64,000 bases of DNA from Procambarus clarkii (GCF_040958095.1 NC_091173.1:11965112-12029111); one strand, 5' to 3'. Shown: positions 17,911-28,942, numbered from the stretch's first letter. Made by a program: numbers and translations. Notes: generated by a model from the letters alone, not told the origin.

Positions 17911-19944
17911 TTAAGAGGTTCCTTGCGGTGTGTCTGAGCGCAGCCTATCTTCAAAAACTTCATCGAAGCCTGCAAATAAATTGCCAAAGGGGGTTGGGCC
18001 TGTTGTGCGTTGGTCTGTGGGATAAGTGGCAGGGACGTCAAAGGCTAAAGTCGCCTCTGTTTTTCCAAAATCACCAACGTTATCGCTCGACTCCCTAGGC
18101 AAGTTAGTGTCGCGGGCTGCTTCAGATGTGCGTCTGTTGTACGAGCTGCCTTTCAGCAAACTTGCGTCTGTCTTTGTATTGTACGTGTTGAACGGGTCAT
18201 CAAGAATTTCGTACTGAATCGGGGGTCCTGAGGGCTTGAATTCAGTGGGAGGTGACAGGTAACCTTTGTAATTTATTGCGGGGGCAATGTAGCTTGGATT
18301 CGGAGTTTCGTAGTTTGCGTTCGGAGCTTCATATTTCGAATTCTGAGCATTATAGCTTGATGTTGGAGTTTCGTAACCTGGTTTAAGTTCTTCGTAACTG
18401 GGCGTCGGAACTTCGTAACTTGTTGTTTGACCTGCATAAGTTGGCGCTGCAGCCTCGTAACTTTGTGTTTGAGTTCCGTGGAATTGTGCAAAGGTATCGT
18501 ATGTAGGTGATGGGGCATTGGAATCTGGCGCCGGGATATTTTGGCCGTAAGCTGGGGAGTTTTCTGTGTAGCCATATGTTGGTGTTTTGTAGTCTGAACT
18601 GGCCGCCTTGTAGTCTGTATTGGCCGCCTTGTAATCTGATGTGTAATACTGGGCGCTTTGTTCGGGGTTCACCTTTCCATAGCCGCCACCATGATCACCT
18701 CCACCACCACCATGATCACCTCCATAACTGCTGCCACCACCGTGACCACCACCATGGTCACCACCGTAGCTGCCACCACCACTACCATGGTCACCACCAC
18801 TATTGTGGTTACTGCCATATCCTCCACTGTCATGACCGCTGCCATAGCCGCTGCCTCCATGCCCTCCACCATGACCACCCCCACCATGGCCACCACCACC
18901 ATGACCACCACCATAACCACCCCCACCACTATACCCTACCGTGCCTCCACCACCAAACCCACCAAAGTAGGACTGAGGTTGGTCTTCATACCCCACATGG
19001 TACTTGGCTTTCTGCGACTCCTTCACGGGGTCGTCGCCATACTTGACCTTCTTGTTAAACTTGGCGTAGCCTTTGGGCTGAAAGTCATAGGGACTGTAGG
19101 CCGGCCCTTTATAAGGTGCTGGGTAGTAACTCGGGCCCTTGTGATATGACTGGGCCTTGTACCCGTGTGAGGGCCCACCGTGTTCTCTGGCGTATACGGT
19201 GCTTTCACTGGTGCTACTAGACTGCCGGAGTCGTGGAGCAAGAGGCAACACTACGGGAGAGTTCCTCGACGCTTCTGCTGCTCCTCCGACGAAGGTTGCG
19301 GCTTCGTTGTTTCCATTATTGTCCACGTTGAGGTCTCCGGGAGCGGCACTTCGAGCCGCGGCCAGTCGGGTGTGCTGAAGAGTAGACGGTGCGACAGGTG
19401 GACCTTGGGGACGCCTGGGTGGGTGAAGAGATGATGGCGCTTTGAACGTTGATGGGGTGTTCGGGGACTCCGGGATAGAATGTGTCGGTTCATCTGCTTC
19501 AACTCTCTTTGCGTTGTTTATTTGCGATTCCCGGGCTGTTTCATCTCGCGATTTCCACTCCGAGTCTGTTCCGTTTGAAGAAGCAGACTCGGCAGAGTCC
19601 GGCGCTCCTCGTCGGGAGCGCAAATGAGCGAAACTATTTTTAGTTTGGCAAGAAAGCAAAACTTTTTGCTCCTGGGATGAAAAGAGTTCCCTTTTTTTAG
19701 CAGAGTTCATGGCATTGATACATTCCATGACTAATGATATATTATCCCTAGTGACAAAATGGAGACCCACGGGATTTTTAGGGGAAGAGTTTGGTTGCAC
19801 AACAGAATGGTCGTCGAGACTAAGTTCCACTTGCAACACTGCTTCATCAGACGCGCCACTTTCTGTGGAGAGTTTATTGGCCACGAGTGAATTGGCAACA
19901 GTTGCCACTAACATGACCGTTATTATTGCGGAAACGTCTGCCAT
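17911..19944 (-). CDS. Secreted Gly/His-rich, Tyr/Pro-repeat protein (novel structural type)
   Basis: An open frame of 677 residues, much longer than chance. Residues 5-22 are hydrophobic and look like a signal peptide. Residues 23-108 are mixed, with Cys at 75 and 99. RSRR at 109-112 is a furin-type site. About 113-320 is Ser/Pro/Ala-rich, then a Tyr/Pro/Lys stretch (SYHKGPSYYPAPYKGPAY). About 325-425 is made of GGHGGG and YGGDHGGG repeats. About 425-565 holds 8-12-residue SYE.P.P.Y repeats. The tail is hydrophilic. Gly-rich and Tyr/Pro repeats are known from arthropod cuticle and other extracellular matrix proteins, so a structural matrix role is inferred. I see no chitin-binding RR motif. 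TTTATATTGCAG ends one base before the ATG, so this may be an internal exon with the true start upstream. The stop is TAA at 17911-17913. Confidence 0.72.
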   Translation of the reverse strand: MADVSAIITVMLVATVANSLVANKLSTESGASDEAVLQVELSLDDHSVVQPNSSPKNPVGLHFVTRDNISLVMECINAMNSAKKRELFSSQEQKVLLSCQTKNSFAHLRSRRGAPDSAESASSNGTDSEWKSRDETARESQINNAKRVEADEPTHSIPESPNTPSTFKAPSSLHPPRRPQGPPVAPSTLQHTRLAAARSAAPGDLNVDNNGNNEAATFVGGAAEASRNSPVVLPLAPRLRQSSSTSESTVYAREHGGPSHGYKAQSYHKGPSYYPAPYKGPAYSPYDFQPKGYAKFNKKVKYGDDPVKESQKAKYHVGYEDQPQSYFGGFGGGGTVGYSGGGGYGGGHGGGGHGGGGHGGGHGGSGYGSGHDSGGYGSNHNSGGDHGSGGGSYGGDHGGGHGGGSSYGGDHGGGGGDHGGGYGKVNPEQSAQYYTSDYKAANTDYKAASSDYKTPTYGYTENSPAYGQNIPAPDSNAPSPTYDTFAQFHGTQTQSYEAAAPTYAGQTTSYEVPTPSYEELKPGYETPTSSYNAQNSKYEAPNANYETPNPSYIAPAINYKGYLSPPTEFKPSGPPIQYEILDDPFNTYNTKTDASLLKGSSYNRRTSEAARDTNLPRESSDNVGDFGKTEATLAFDVPATYPTDQRTTGPTPFGNLFAGFDEVFEDRLRSDTPQGTS

Positions 19945-19945
19945 T

Positions 19946-19960
19946 CTGCAATATAAAGAA
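19946..19960 (-). promoter_or_regulatory. Candidate 3' splice site just upstream of the ATG
   Basis: The minus strand reads TTTCTTTATATTGCAG, then A-ATG. The pyrimidine tract and CAG fit a U2 acceptor. If used, the exon starts at 19945, either within the 5' UTR or completing a codon begun in an upstream exon. Confidence 0.5.
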
Positions 19961-20362
19961 ACAAAGAATTAATATATATACCATATGATAAATGGTTTTA
20001 ATAACTATACGTTTACCAGAGGATCCAAGAAAATAGGCAAAACTAAATTATATTTTTGACCCCCGTTTAGTGACCCCCCCCTATTAACATGACCATTGAA
20101 CCATTGAACTACAACGCTAATTGAAAATGCAATTGAACAATCACCTTGTTATTATTAGCCAACAAGACCTCATGGAGGTACATGGACACATTCTAGTGGA
20201 AAACCTGTCACTTTCCGCCTGGTGCGCTTCTGGCAAACTTTCTCCCTCACTGTGATGACTCGCCACAATTAACCATGGTTCAAGCAGCCATATCACACCT
20301 CCTTCGGACCACCGGTAAATATCGTCACACTTCTAAGTTCCACATAACAAGGAGGCTCTTAA
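19961..20362. other. Unassigned; probably repeat-derived
   Basis: 20150-20360 has plus-strand pieces (ILVENLSLSAWCASGKLSPS, then HTSKFHITRRLLS in another frame) that look like a decayed mobile-element coding end. I cannot place the family. Confidence 0.3.
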
Positions 20363-20458
20363 GCCTGACGCAGACGGGCTCACCATAGCCCGTGCTACAT
20401 GGAAATTTGAGTTCCGGCTACAGTAGTTAAATCTAAAACAACAACAATAATAATAATC
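20363..20458 (+). mobile_element. R2 retroposon
   Basis: ACGGGCTCACCATAGCCCGT, GCTACATGGAAATTTGAG and an (AAC)n/(AAT)n tail. Confidence 0.6.
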
Positions 20459-21030
20459 TGACGCAGCTCCACTGAATATAATTTAATATACATTTTGGAG
20501 TCATTTTATCCTCGTTCATCTACATATTTCTATGAAATAATTGAAAATTTGTATTTATTAAAATCGTAAATAATTAATCCAGCCCGTCCTAACGATTCGA
20601 CATGCGTCAAATTTCAGTGGTTAACAGCGTAACTAGGAGACTGGTAACTAAGCAACCACATTAATTTATCGAGGGCGATGCTCATCTGTCTCCCCCCAAA
20701 CCCTCAATATGATTTTTTTTACTTCATTAAAACAACTTTGACGCTGTGGTTGATAGTGTTTAAATGTAGGTATATAAAGTGTGAGGACAGGTTGAAGGGA
20801 ACTATCAGGAGAAAGCGTCAAGCCATTACGACTATATAGCACTGGGAAGGGGTCAGGATAAGGATTTGGGATGGGACAGGAGAAAGGAATGGTACCCAAC
20901 CGCTTGGACGGTCGGGGATTGAACGCCGACCTGCATGAAGAAGGGGACAGAAAAGCGGGAGCATAAGCAATTAATGGTTCAATTATGGGGATTTATTTGA
21001 GCGTATTCCCCACTGTTTTATCGTTCCTCT

Positions 21031-21271
21031 GATTGATGAAGATTAAGGCACCCAAGAGGTGGCACGGACATGAATAACCCGTAAGTGGTAGATTTTTTGG
21101 AGTGAATGTGATCTTTGGCCGTGAGAGGATATACTGTGTGCACGGGAGACATCTCCCGTCCACGAGGCTAACCATAACCCGTGCTTCTTGCCCCGCTCCT
21201 GTGCCAGGTAAGTTACGGGCTCACCATAGTCCGTGCTACTTGGAACTTGTTCCGAGTAGCTTAATCTGTAA
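21031..21271. mobile_element. R1 and R2 fragments in tandem
   Basis: 21031-21160 carries R1 in minus orientation (GATTGATGAAGATTAAGGCA to GGGAGACATCTCCCGTC). 21188-21271 carries R2 in plus orientation (GCTCCTGTGCCAGGTAAG to CCGAGTAGCTTAATCTG). Confidence 0.6.
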
Positions 21272-21385
21272 CGTACTGTGTGGTGTGCTCGCATTTATAT
21301 CGTCAGTCTTTACTATGTGGCTGCTATCGCGGGGGAGGATACTGCTGGACAGTATTTATGAGGGTCTCCAGCTGCTGGACACCTT

Positions 21386-21446
21386 TTACGGGCTATTCAT
21401 GCTCGTGCCACCTTTTGGGTGGTTTAATCTTCATCAATCAATCAAT
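21386..21446 (+). mobile_element. R1 3' fragment
   Basis: TTTACGGGCTATTCATGCTC, GTGCCACCTTTTGGGTGG and tail CTTCATCAATCAATCAAT. Plus-oriented and 5'-truncated. Confidence 0.7.
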
Positions 21447-21705
21447 GCTGGACACCTTTTTTTGACCAGAAGAGTGGCAGCGTTGATGGCTTCATGGTGG
21501 TTACTGCAAGATTCAGGGATTCTTAAGAGCCTTAATAAGGTCGTTGGTTGCTTCACATTCCAGGAGATAGTGAAGTAATGGCTTTTCTGTGACGTTCCTA
21601 TGAGAGTTTCTGCTAATATATAGCGAGACCAGTGTGAAATTTTCTTCCAATTTGAGATGAAAATATTTGCTTTAAATTGGCGTAATTTAGATTGCATTCT
21701 TTGTC
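21447..21705 (-). mobile_element. LINE C-terminal relic
   Basis: Minus-strand pieces HYFTISWNVKQPTTLLRLLR, IPESCSNHHEAINAATLLVK match the C-terminal zinc-knuckle region typical of RNase-H-bearing LINEs. The frame is broken upstream. Confidence 0.55.
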
Positions 21706-21761
21706 TTGTAAGACAGTAAACACTATGAACCAGTCATTATGATAAAGATTTAAATATATAT

Positions 21762-21842
21762 CGGCTCGACTTGAGAATGGTCCAGGACGGAGCGAAACGT
21801 CGTCGACCCTTCCCTTTCTATTGTGTGGTCTGGTCAACATTT
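21762..21842 (+). mobile_element. GACGGACCGAAACGTC-family end
   Basis: GGCTCGACTTGAGAATGGTC, CAGGACGGAGCGAAACGTCG, then TTCTATTGTGTGGTCTGGTC. A related decayed piece continues at 21880-21915 (ACTTGATAAGGCTCCAGGAC). Confidence 0.5.
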
Positions 21843-22341
21843 AAATGTATAACCCGGTCCCACACACAGGAAAGTGACTTGATAAGGCTCCAGGACGGGC
21901 TGAGACATCGTTTTTTGGCCTATATTCTGCCACCATAACTAAGATTGCTATCTGCCTACGCTTCCAATCTTCATATATATCATTTGAATATCGTTGGCTA
22001 AATGGGTCCTAGACTCGAGGCCACGCAGCCTCCTAAATAGTTAAAGTTGCTTGCAAAGCTTAAATATATCTTTGTTTTCCTATTTTTCAATAACTAAAAT
22101 CGATTTTTTGTTTACTTTTTATATAGTAGCTTACATTACAAATTGCATTAATTAAAACCTAAGAATATTTATTAAATAGACCCGATAAATTAAAATTAAC
22201 TAAATGAAGATTAAATAAGTCATTACTTGACTATAAGTAATTTGAAAGCTCCCTCTCTCTCCGTGAGAGTTTGTGAGGCACACACACTAGCGAACAACCC
22301 CCCTTCCCCTCCCCTCCGGACCTTAGAAAGCTGTGTTACAG

Positions 22342-22440
22342 CCCCGCTCCTGTGGCACGTAAGTCCACCACGGGCTCACCTTAGCCCGTGCTACTTGGAA
22401 CTTTGTGTTCCCAATAACTGAATCTAAAACAACAAACAAC
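22342..22440 (+). mobile_element. R2 retroposon
   Basis: CCCGCTCCTGTGGCACGTAA to AACTGAATCTAAAACAACAA. Confidence 0.65.
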
Positions 22441-22691
22441 TTAGAAAGCTGCGCGTGTAAATAATCACGGTGCCATTCAGGCGAGTCTGGCAACAATGAC
22501 TAGTAAACACACGAATGCCGTATCAGTGTTCGTTTACGGGTTATATGATTTCATTTGTTTTCATAAGTGAATCGAAAGTTACAAACACTTCTTTAAATGT
22601 TTACTTGGTTTCATGGAATGTAATCGACTTGTCTTGGGCTAATGTATTAAAGGGTGACATTTGTATTAAGCGTAAGTTAGAAAGTGAAAGT

Positions 22692-23256
22692 TCGTGTGAA
22701 ATTGTTCCTCTATCATCATACTACCATGCAAGAGGAGCCACACATCTATGGTTCATCCAATAAAATCAGCAGACTTCTAGATGTTACTACTGCTCGGCTT
22801 ACACTCGGTTACAAGTATCTCTGGGAATTCAGAGAATTATATAACCAATGTTCCAGCGATGTGTAAATATTTCATTCAAAATGATCTGCTACCAGAAATT
22901 TTAGCCAAATATCTCGTTTGCTAACTGTAGGTAGTAACTAAGTGATTGTAACCTATCCACCGCTGCCCACTGGATGGGGGGCGGTGTGCTGGACAAACAT
23001 ATCAATTGTGACACTAGCTCTCCACATATGTCAGTTGCTTAATTTAGAAACTGTACTTGAGGTCGATCTCGAACCCATTGTTGATGTGACGACTTATACT
23101 GAATTTTGTAACTAGTTCATCAAGATTGTAACTTGCTTAGCTAAATGAATTGTGGGGTTCAGTCCCTGAGCCCATTATGTGCCTCTGTAACCCTTTCCAC
23201 TACCGCCCACAAAATGGGTATGGGGTGCATAATAAATGAACTAAACTAGTTGGTTT
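22692..23256 (+). mobile_element. LINE 3' end (same family as 3952-5014)
   Basis: Encodes MQEEPHIYGSSNKISRLLDV, TTARLTLGYKYLWEF, then jumps to RELYNQCSSDV: an internal deletion removed the CCHC block. The 3' UTR follows in full (GATGGGGGGCGGTGTGCTGG to GCATAATAAATGAACTAAAC). Confidence 0.85.
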
Positions 23257-23419
23257 AGTATGCGGATATTTATTTTGTTAGGTCGTTATGGCCAAATTAA
23301 CTTGTTCCTTGTACAGTAGCATTTCAGCGCAGTGTAACTACACGGGGGCTTGAAGACTATGAACCAGGTGTCACGCCTCGCTGCCGCCCCATCACACTTC
23401 ACCTGCTATTGGAGCTGCA

Positions 23420-23672
23420 GGGGGAGTGCTCTTAGTCTTTTTTTTTCCGGGGAAGTGCTTCCAGTCTTTATCCGGGAGAGTGCTTCCAGTCTTTATCTGG
23501 GGGAGTGCTTCCAGTCTTTATCTGGGGGAGTGCTTCCAGTCTTTATCTGGGGGAGTGCTTCCAGTCTTTATCTGGGGGAGTGCTTCCAGTCTTTATCCGG
23601 GGGGAGTGCTTCCAGTCTTTATCCGGGGGAGTGCTTCCAGTCTTTTTTCCGGGGAAAAGCTTCCAGTCTTTC
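23420..23672. repeat. 24-bp minisatellite, about 10 copies
   Basis: Unit GGGGAGTGCTTCCAGTCTTT, ATCT with length variants of one or two bases that change the reading frame between units, so it is not a coding repeat. Confidence 0.95.
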
Positions 23673-24196
23673 GGGCTCCCGCTCTGAACATGTCTAGGCG
23701 GTACTCTGAGCATTTAAGGGGATAATACTCCGAACATTTCTGAACAGTCGGCACTCTTTGGAGACAAGCTACTGAAAACAACATCCACAATTATTTGTTC
23801 CATTGAATTATTTGTCCCTTCGCAGTAATGAAACGGAGCCGAGTGAGTTTGACAACCGGAAAAGTCTGTCTGTTCCAGTAGTTTACTGCTGATGCAGCGT
23901 GAACGATAATTATAATCTTAAATGGCTTAATTTATCTTTGAGAAGAAATTAGAAAATGGTGTTAATCTACCGTGCACTTTCTCGATGACTGACTGGTTAG
24001 TTCAACAACCTAAGTATTCTGGAAACCTTCTACTTAAGAGTGGTTGTAAATAAGACTCTATGCCTCTCTATAGGGAATCAGGAAATAGTTACTGCAGGGA
24101 GGGCTCGAACGTGAGACTTAATAAAGAATTGCTTTGACGCGAAGTTGGTTGCTCGCGTGCTTGCAACAGGTGCGTTGCTCCCAGACTGTTTGTTGG

Positions 24197-24340
24197 TATA
24201 GATTCAGCTACTCGGAACAAGTTCTAAGTAGCACGGGCTATGGTGAGCCCGTAGTGGACTTACCTGGCACAGGAGCGGGGCAAGTAGCACGGGCTATGGT
24301 GAGCCCGTAGTGGACTTACCTGGCACAGGAGCGGTGCCGA
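24197..24340 (-). mobile_element. R2 retroposon with internal duplication
   Basis: GATTCAGCTACTCGGAACAA, then a 50-base block (AAGTAGCACGGGCTATGGTG to CCTGGCACAGGAGCGG) present twice in a row. Confidence 0.65.
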
Positions 24341-24379
24341 ACCCGTGCTTCCAGACAATTACATATGACGTTCTGGCTA

Positions 24380-24425
24380 ACTTTATGACGTAACCATACC
24401 TGAAGGTATAGTTACGTCATAAAGT
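24380..24425. repeat. Near-perfect 21-bp inverted repeat, 4-nt loop
   Basis: Arm ACTTTATGACGTAACCATAC-C, loop TGAA, then the complement with one mismatch. Arms 24380-24400 and 24405-24425. It contains TGACGTAA, a CRE-like half-palindrome. No termini of a known element recognised. Confidence 0.9.
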
Positions 24426-24463
24426 ATTATTTCTCTCTCAATAGTAGCACAAGATTAATAAAG

Positions 24464-24465
24464 GG

Positions 24466-24551
<86 letters not shown>
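24464..24551. repeat. (TA)n microsatellite
   Basis: About 43 TA units between the 24380 hairpin and the 24556 hairpin. Confidence 0.97.
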
Positions 24552-24553
<2 letters not shown>

Positions 24554-24555
24554 TC

Positions 24556-24622
24556 AGACCACGAAGGAAGAATTGAAAGTACTTAAGGAAATTCCTGTTT
24601 CAATTTTCCTCCGTGGTCACAT
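24556..24622. repeat. ~20-bp inverted repeat (GACCACGAAGGAA)
   Basis: GACCACGAAGGAAGAATTGA and its imperfect complement TTTCAATTTTCCTCCGTGGT flank a ~24-base loop. It sits between two microsatellites and is probably the end of a mobile element. Confidence 0.8.
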
Positions 24623-24657
24623 TTTGTCACATTTTTAGTCACGTGTTTATTTTCGTG

Positions 24658-24799
<142 letters not shown>

Positions 24800-26235
24800 C
24801 TTTAGGCTTGTATTGAGGTCCCCCCCCCCAGGTCGAGCTACTGACCCTCCCCAGGATGCAACCCCACAACAGTTGCCTAACTTCAGGGTACCTATATCCT
24901 GCAAGGTAAAGAAAGGCATCAGTTGATATATGAAACATGCCCAAACAATTTGTGTCTCGCCCGGGGATCGAACCCCAGGCAGCTTCATATGAGAGTCGAG
25001 AATGTAGCCTCATGTTGATCGTTGATTTTTTTGTGATGATCTCATGTATACACAATAAATTGGTAGCAAATAAAATGCCAGAGGAAGATGTATTCCTTTA
25101 CCACTATCACATCAAGAACGTTTTCCTCACACTGTCGTAACCATCATTTAACAAATACAGTGTCGTAATAACGAGATGTGTTTGTAATCGTGTTTAATCA
25201 CAAACAACTAACGTTCCTCTGACGTCTTAGATCTAATTCTCTTACTCATAGATTATTTTTCAAGATGCAGGATTATCTTCGTTAAGTTTCTCGTAATGAT
25301 AATAAATAACGTTTTGTACTGTAATTGCGTTTTCAATAGTTTATGCAACAGTACATTATGCATCAAAGAGAATATTGTATTATGTTTTCACGAATGTTAA
25401 CCCATATCTCAATGTCTCTTATAACACTTGAAATTGTTCTCGTGGGAAAGAAAATACATGTGAACCCAAACACTTCAACATGCATTTTCTACGATTCAGT
25501 CATTGCTTACGACAACATGATAAACTATGATAAATAACAATAGCGCCTAAAAACAAAAGCCCGTGTATAGAAGTCGGAAAGTACACTCCTCATTCTATAA
25601 ACCTCACTTCCGTCACGTATGAAGACCAAAAGAGGTATCTCTCATCACCTTGCGGGATCACTGGGGTAAAGCTGGACCTTGGTGCAGGCGGGCGGGCGGG
25701 CGTGCGTACTGGACGGAGGACGGGCTCGCACTGGTCAACATCTCCCGCAAGCGCTGGTAAAAGTAGTCGCTAGACGAGAGTTGGGTCCACAGGAGAATTC
25801 TTTTTTCTCTCTCATTGGTCACTGCAAGTGTTCCCTTTCTCTTCCGTCTGTAAATTGCTTTCACCGATCTATCATCCGCTTCATTGTTTATATTTTAGGG
25901 ATCCCTGTGTAAATTTGGTGGCTGTTGCATTTCAGTTTCTCGCTAAACGTTCATTCATAGCCATTCTTTCAATGATAAATTGTTGAATATTCAAGTGAAT
26001 AGATATAAATGTCTCCTTAGCCTTGGTTATATTGACAAAATATATACTAACCAAATAATGAAAACGCCATGCTCTCGTGTGCTATCCCATTTTCTAGTTG
26101 TCTCTCCGCATGCTCTCTCCTCGCGTTCTTTCTCCCCTCGTGAAAGAAAGGGAACCTCTCTTCTCCTCGCATGCTCTGGCAGGTCAGCCCGTCCTCCTAA
26201 GGTTTCTCAACGTCAAGATACTGCCGTAAAGTGCC
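24800..26235. other. No gene seen; one SINE-like tRNA motif
   Basis: 24940-25010 (GGGGATCGAACCCCAGGC) resembles a decayed tRNA-derived SINE head in reverse. Elsewhere only short frames. 25680-25700 holds a GCGGGCGGGCGGGCG run. Confidence 0.4.
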
Positions 26236-26237
26236 TT

Positions 26238-26430
26238 TATCCTAACCATGGTTGCCCTGGATGATCATACCTGATCAACCAGGCTGTGACTCATACGTCA
26301 GGCTGCGAGCAGCCGCGTCCAACAGCCTAGTTGATCAGTCCGGCAACCAGGAGGCCTGGTCGACGACCGGGCCGCGGGGACGCTAAGCCCGGAAGCACCT
26401 CAAGGTAACCTCAAGGTAACCTACCAGAGG
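26238..26430 (+). mobile_element. Decapod repeat ending CACCTCAAGGTAACC
   Basis: ATGGTTGCCCTGGATGATCA, AACAGCCTAGTTGATCAGTC, CAACCAGGAGGCCTGGTCGA, CCGGGCCGCGGGGACGCTAA and a CTCAAGGTAACC doublet. The 3' part is shared with the SINEs at 30019 and 41407; the 5' part differs. Confidence 0.75.
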
Positions 26431-27009
26431 ACCCAAAACAGAAAACGGGACAGTATGTTAATTTCGCGAGCCGCCTCCGTTTTCTGGTAGGACGATTTTT
26501 GGCCTTAGGCAAAGTATACGTCAAAATGCGACGCTCTCTTAGGAGGATGGGTTGCTCACCTCGCCTTCTTTCTCTTCTCCGTTTCTCTCTCCTCACGTGC
26601 TCTCTCTTCCCACATGCTCTCTCTCTACGTACCTCTCTCTCTCCTATCTGCAATTTCTTAGAAAATGTAACCCTCTCACTGCCTGCTCTAGACAAATATA
26701 CAGGCAAATATGTGACTGATGAGCATCATGACAATGGGTAAATATTTTGTATAGGCCTAAGTAACGGTTAGATGAGTGATAGGCGTAGGCTGGGTCGTTG
26801 AGGTGTAGTTAGTCATTAGGACATGCCACAACAAGAGGCCAAGCACTTATTAATTGTATGTTGGCACAACTGGGCGGCTTTCACACACACTGCAGCAGTA
26901 AGGACTGCTCTTAGTGTTCGTCCTTGAAGTGTTCCTAAAATGTTGTAAGATGTTGATCCGGATATTTTCTTCAAAAGGTCAGATGTAACACAAACAAGAA
27001 ACAACGATT

Positions 27010-27260
27010 TCAAGCTTAAATTAAATTAACAAGCCACAATGTTGGCCTGGGACCAGGAGATGCTTTTTTACCCACAGGGTCATTAGCCCATGGAACCGCC
27101 TACCCGCCGAAGCCGTAACTACCAAAACTGTGCTGAATTTCAAAATATACCTGGAAAAGATCATCAAGGCAAATAGGGGGGAACCTTCGACAAGCCGCCG
27201 GCTTCCTGTCCTCGTCGATACTACTAGGATTAGTGGTCTTCAGGTAAATCAGGAAACAGT
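27010..27260 (+). mobile_element. LINE C-terminal relic
   Basis: Encodes a decayed form of RVISPWNRLPAEAVT, LNFKIYLEKI, a common C-terminal block of LINE reverse transcriptases, followed by CGGCTTCCTGTCCTCGTCG. That last motif also occurs at 3585 and 8842 in the tRNA region and in the related piece at 38463. Confidence 0.65.
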
Positions 27261-27261
27261 T

Positions 27262-28840
27262 ACCGTGAAACTTGCAATGGCAGATATAAAATTAACTCTT
27301 GAACAGAGCATGTGAAGCTGTGTCAGGCAAACAAGGTGTTATGCACAATTAACGGCACTTTTACCTCTTGTAACCTCGCTCAACCCCCTTAACCTGGGCA
27401 TGATAGTATATACCATGACTCGTCACTTGACTAACGAGTCACTGACCTTTCTTCTATGATTAACAGAATATGGCAGGAGGGAGTCTTTTTATGATTAACT
27501 CTCGTACCTCCTAATACTAAGCGCATAGGCTCGAATCCTCACTACGGCTCCTGTGGCTCTTTTTCAAAGATATATATCATGATGATGTTATTTCTCCGTG
27601 TACTAGGCTTGGTATAAAGACAATCACCTTCCGTCTGCTCCCGCCCCATCGCTGATACTTCTTTCTCTGGCAACAATTGGTTTATTTCGACTAAGAAAAG
27701 GTCAGCAACACTGCATGGAAACATTTACTATAAAATCGGTCATAGGGGAAGGGTTTCTATTTTCACCGGAATGATGGGCGCCCTATCGTTCTCAACGTCA
27801 TGAGGCTACCATAAGGTCGCGTCCTTATCATTATACAGGTAACTTTTGCAATAAATAGCATTATCGATATATTCACACATTGTGTAACAAGCATCCTATA
27901 GACGACCTGTACGTTATCTTATAACTTACACATGGGAGTTGGTTAACGAGGGATACAATTGTGTTTGGACTGAATGCCCCAGTGGGCTTTTTCACTAATG
28001 AAAATTTTGGCCATACTCTTGGATCAGTGAACTCCACTTGAACCCAGACTTATCTCAGAGTGGGAACATGATAGCATGTGCAGATGAGATGTGTTCTCAT
28101 GACCCCACTTGGGATAGGAGGCTCGCGATGACACCTCCCTCATCTCGGTCGCTCAAGGCTTCGTGCACGGGTTCCCTATATATTATGTAATTAGAGCATT
28201 GACCCTTGTCATGTAGGGCGCAGACTGGCATACTTTTATTTAGCTGCACAAGACCATGGTGTTACTGGAGCTGACTATGTAGGTGTAGAGGGCATTCCAG
28301 CTAGGTTGAGATCCATGGACTATCTGTAGTTTGGTCATCTGGCCGCTAATTGCTGTCTGGGCTTAGCAAGTAGCCCTTCGCCTACTTAAGGATGCAGGAA
28401 AGTTGTGGTACTAATCGCTGACGATACAGTGTTGGTGTCGTGAACACAGGTTTAACAGATTTTCCCACTCCTGCTGTGCTAACCCTCAACCAAGCTTCCT
28501 ACAGTTTAACTACTGGGCCAATATAATAATAGACGACATCTTCCACACATCCGTAGGTTCTGACCAGTTAAGTTGCTGGTACTTAAGGCTACACTCAAAA
28601 CCTTATTTTAAGGTTTTTACATCATATATTTTAGGTGCTCTGTTACCTACATAATGGTTCGAGTATTATTAAAACTGATGATAAATCTGATGTTGGTATT
28701 TTTTTTTAACCGTGTGTCCTGGTTTTATCCACTTGGGTTGTCTCTGTGGATGAGGTCGGTGTTTGGGTGGGTGGTGCGACCAAAGGTTGGGGCTGGAGGC
28801 GGCTAAGGAAACAGAAAGTGAGCATGCAGTCAAGAGCAGC
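27262..28840. other. No gene seen
   Basis: Mixed-composition DNA with short frames only. No recognised repeat or domain. Confidence 0.4.
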
Positions 28841-28843
28841 TCT

Positions 28844-28942
28844 CTCTCAACCCCCTCCCCATTGGGAGGGGGTTGAGAGTGTACACACGTGCGTGTACAC
28901 ACGTGAGACTGTGTACACACATGACTGTGTGTACACAGTCAT
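28844..28942. repeat. Two adjacent perfect hairpins
   Basis: Hairpin 1: CTCTCAACCCCCTCCC, loop CATT, GGGAGGGGGTTGAGAG (28844-28879, 16-bp perfect stem). Hairpin 2: GACTGTGTACACAC, loop ATGACT, GTGTGTACACAGTC (14-bp perfect stem, about 28906-28941). GTACACACGTG repeats lie between them. Confidence 0.9.

Noticed and set aside
18507-19149. Plus-strand frames rich in His or Thr opposite the Gly-rich block
   Set aside because: Shadows of the GGHGGG codons on the minus strand; no leader or independent motifs.
23350-23725. Frames with SASSLYLGECFQSLSGG repeats
   Set aside because: The 24-bp minisatellite shows unit-length changes that shift frame between copies.
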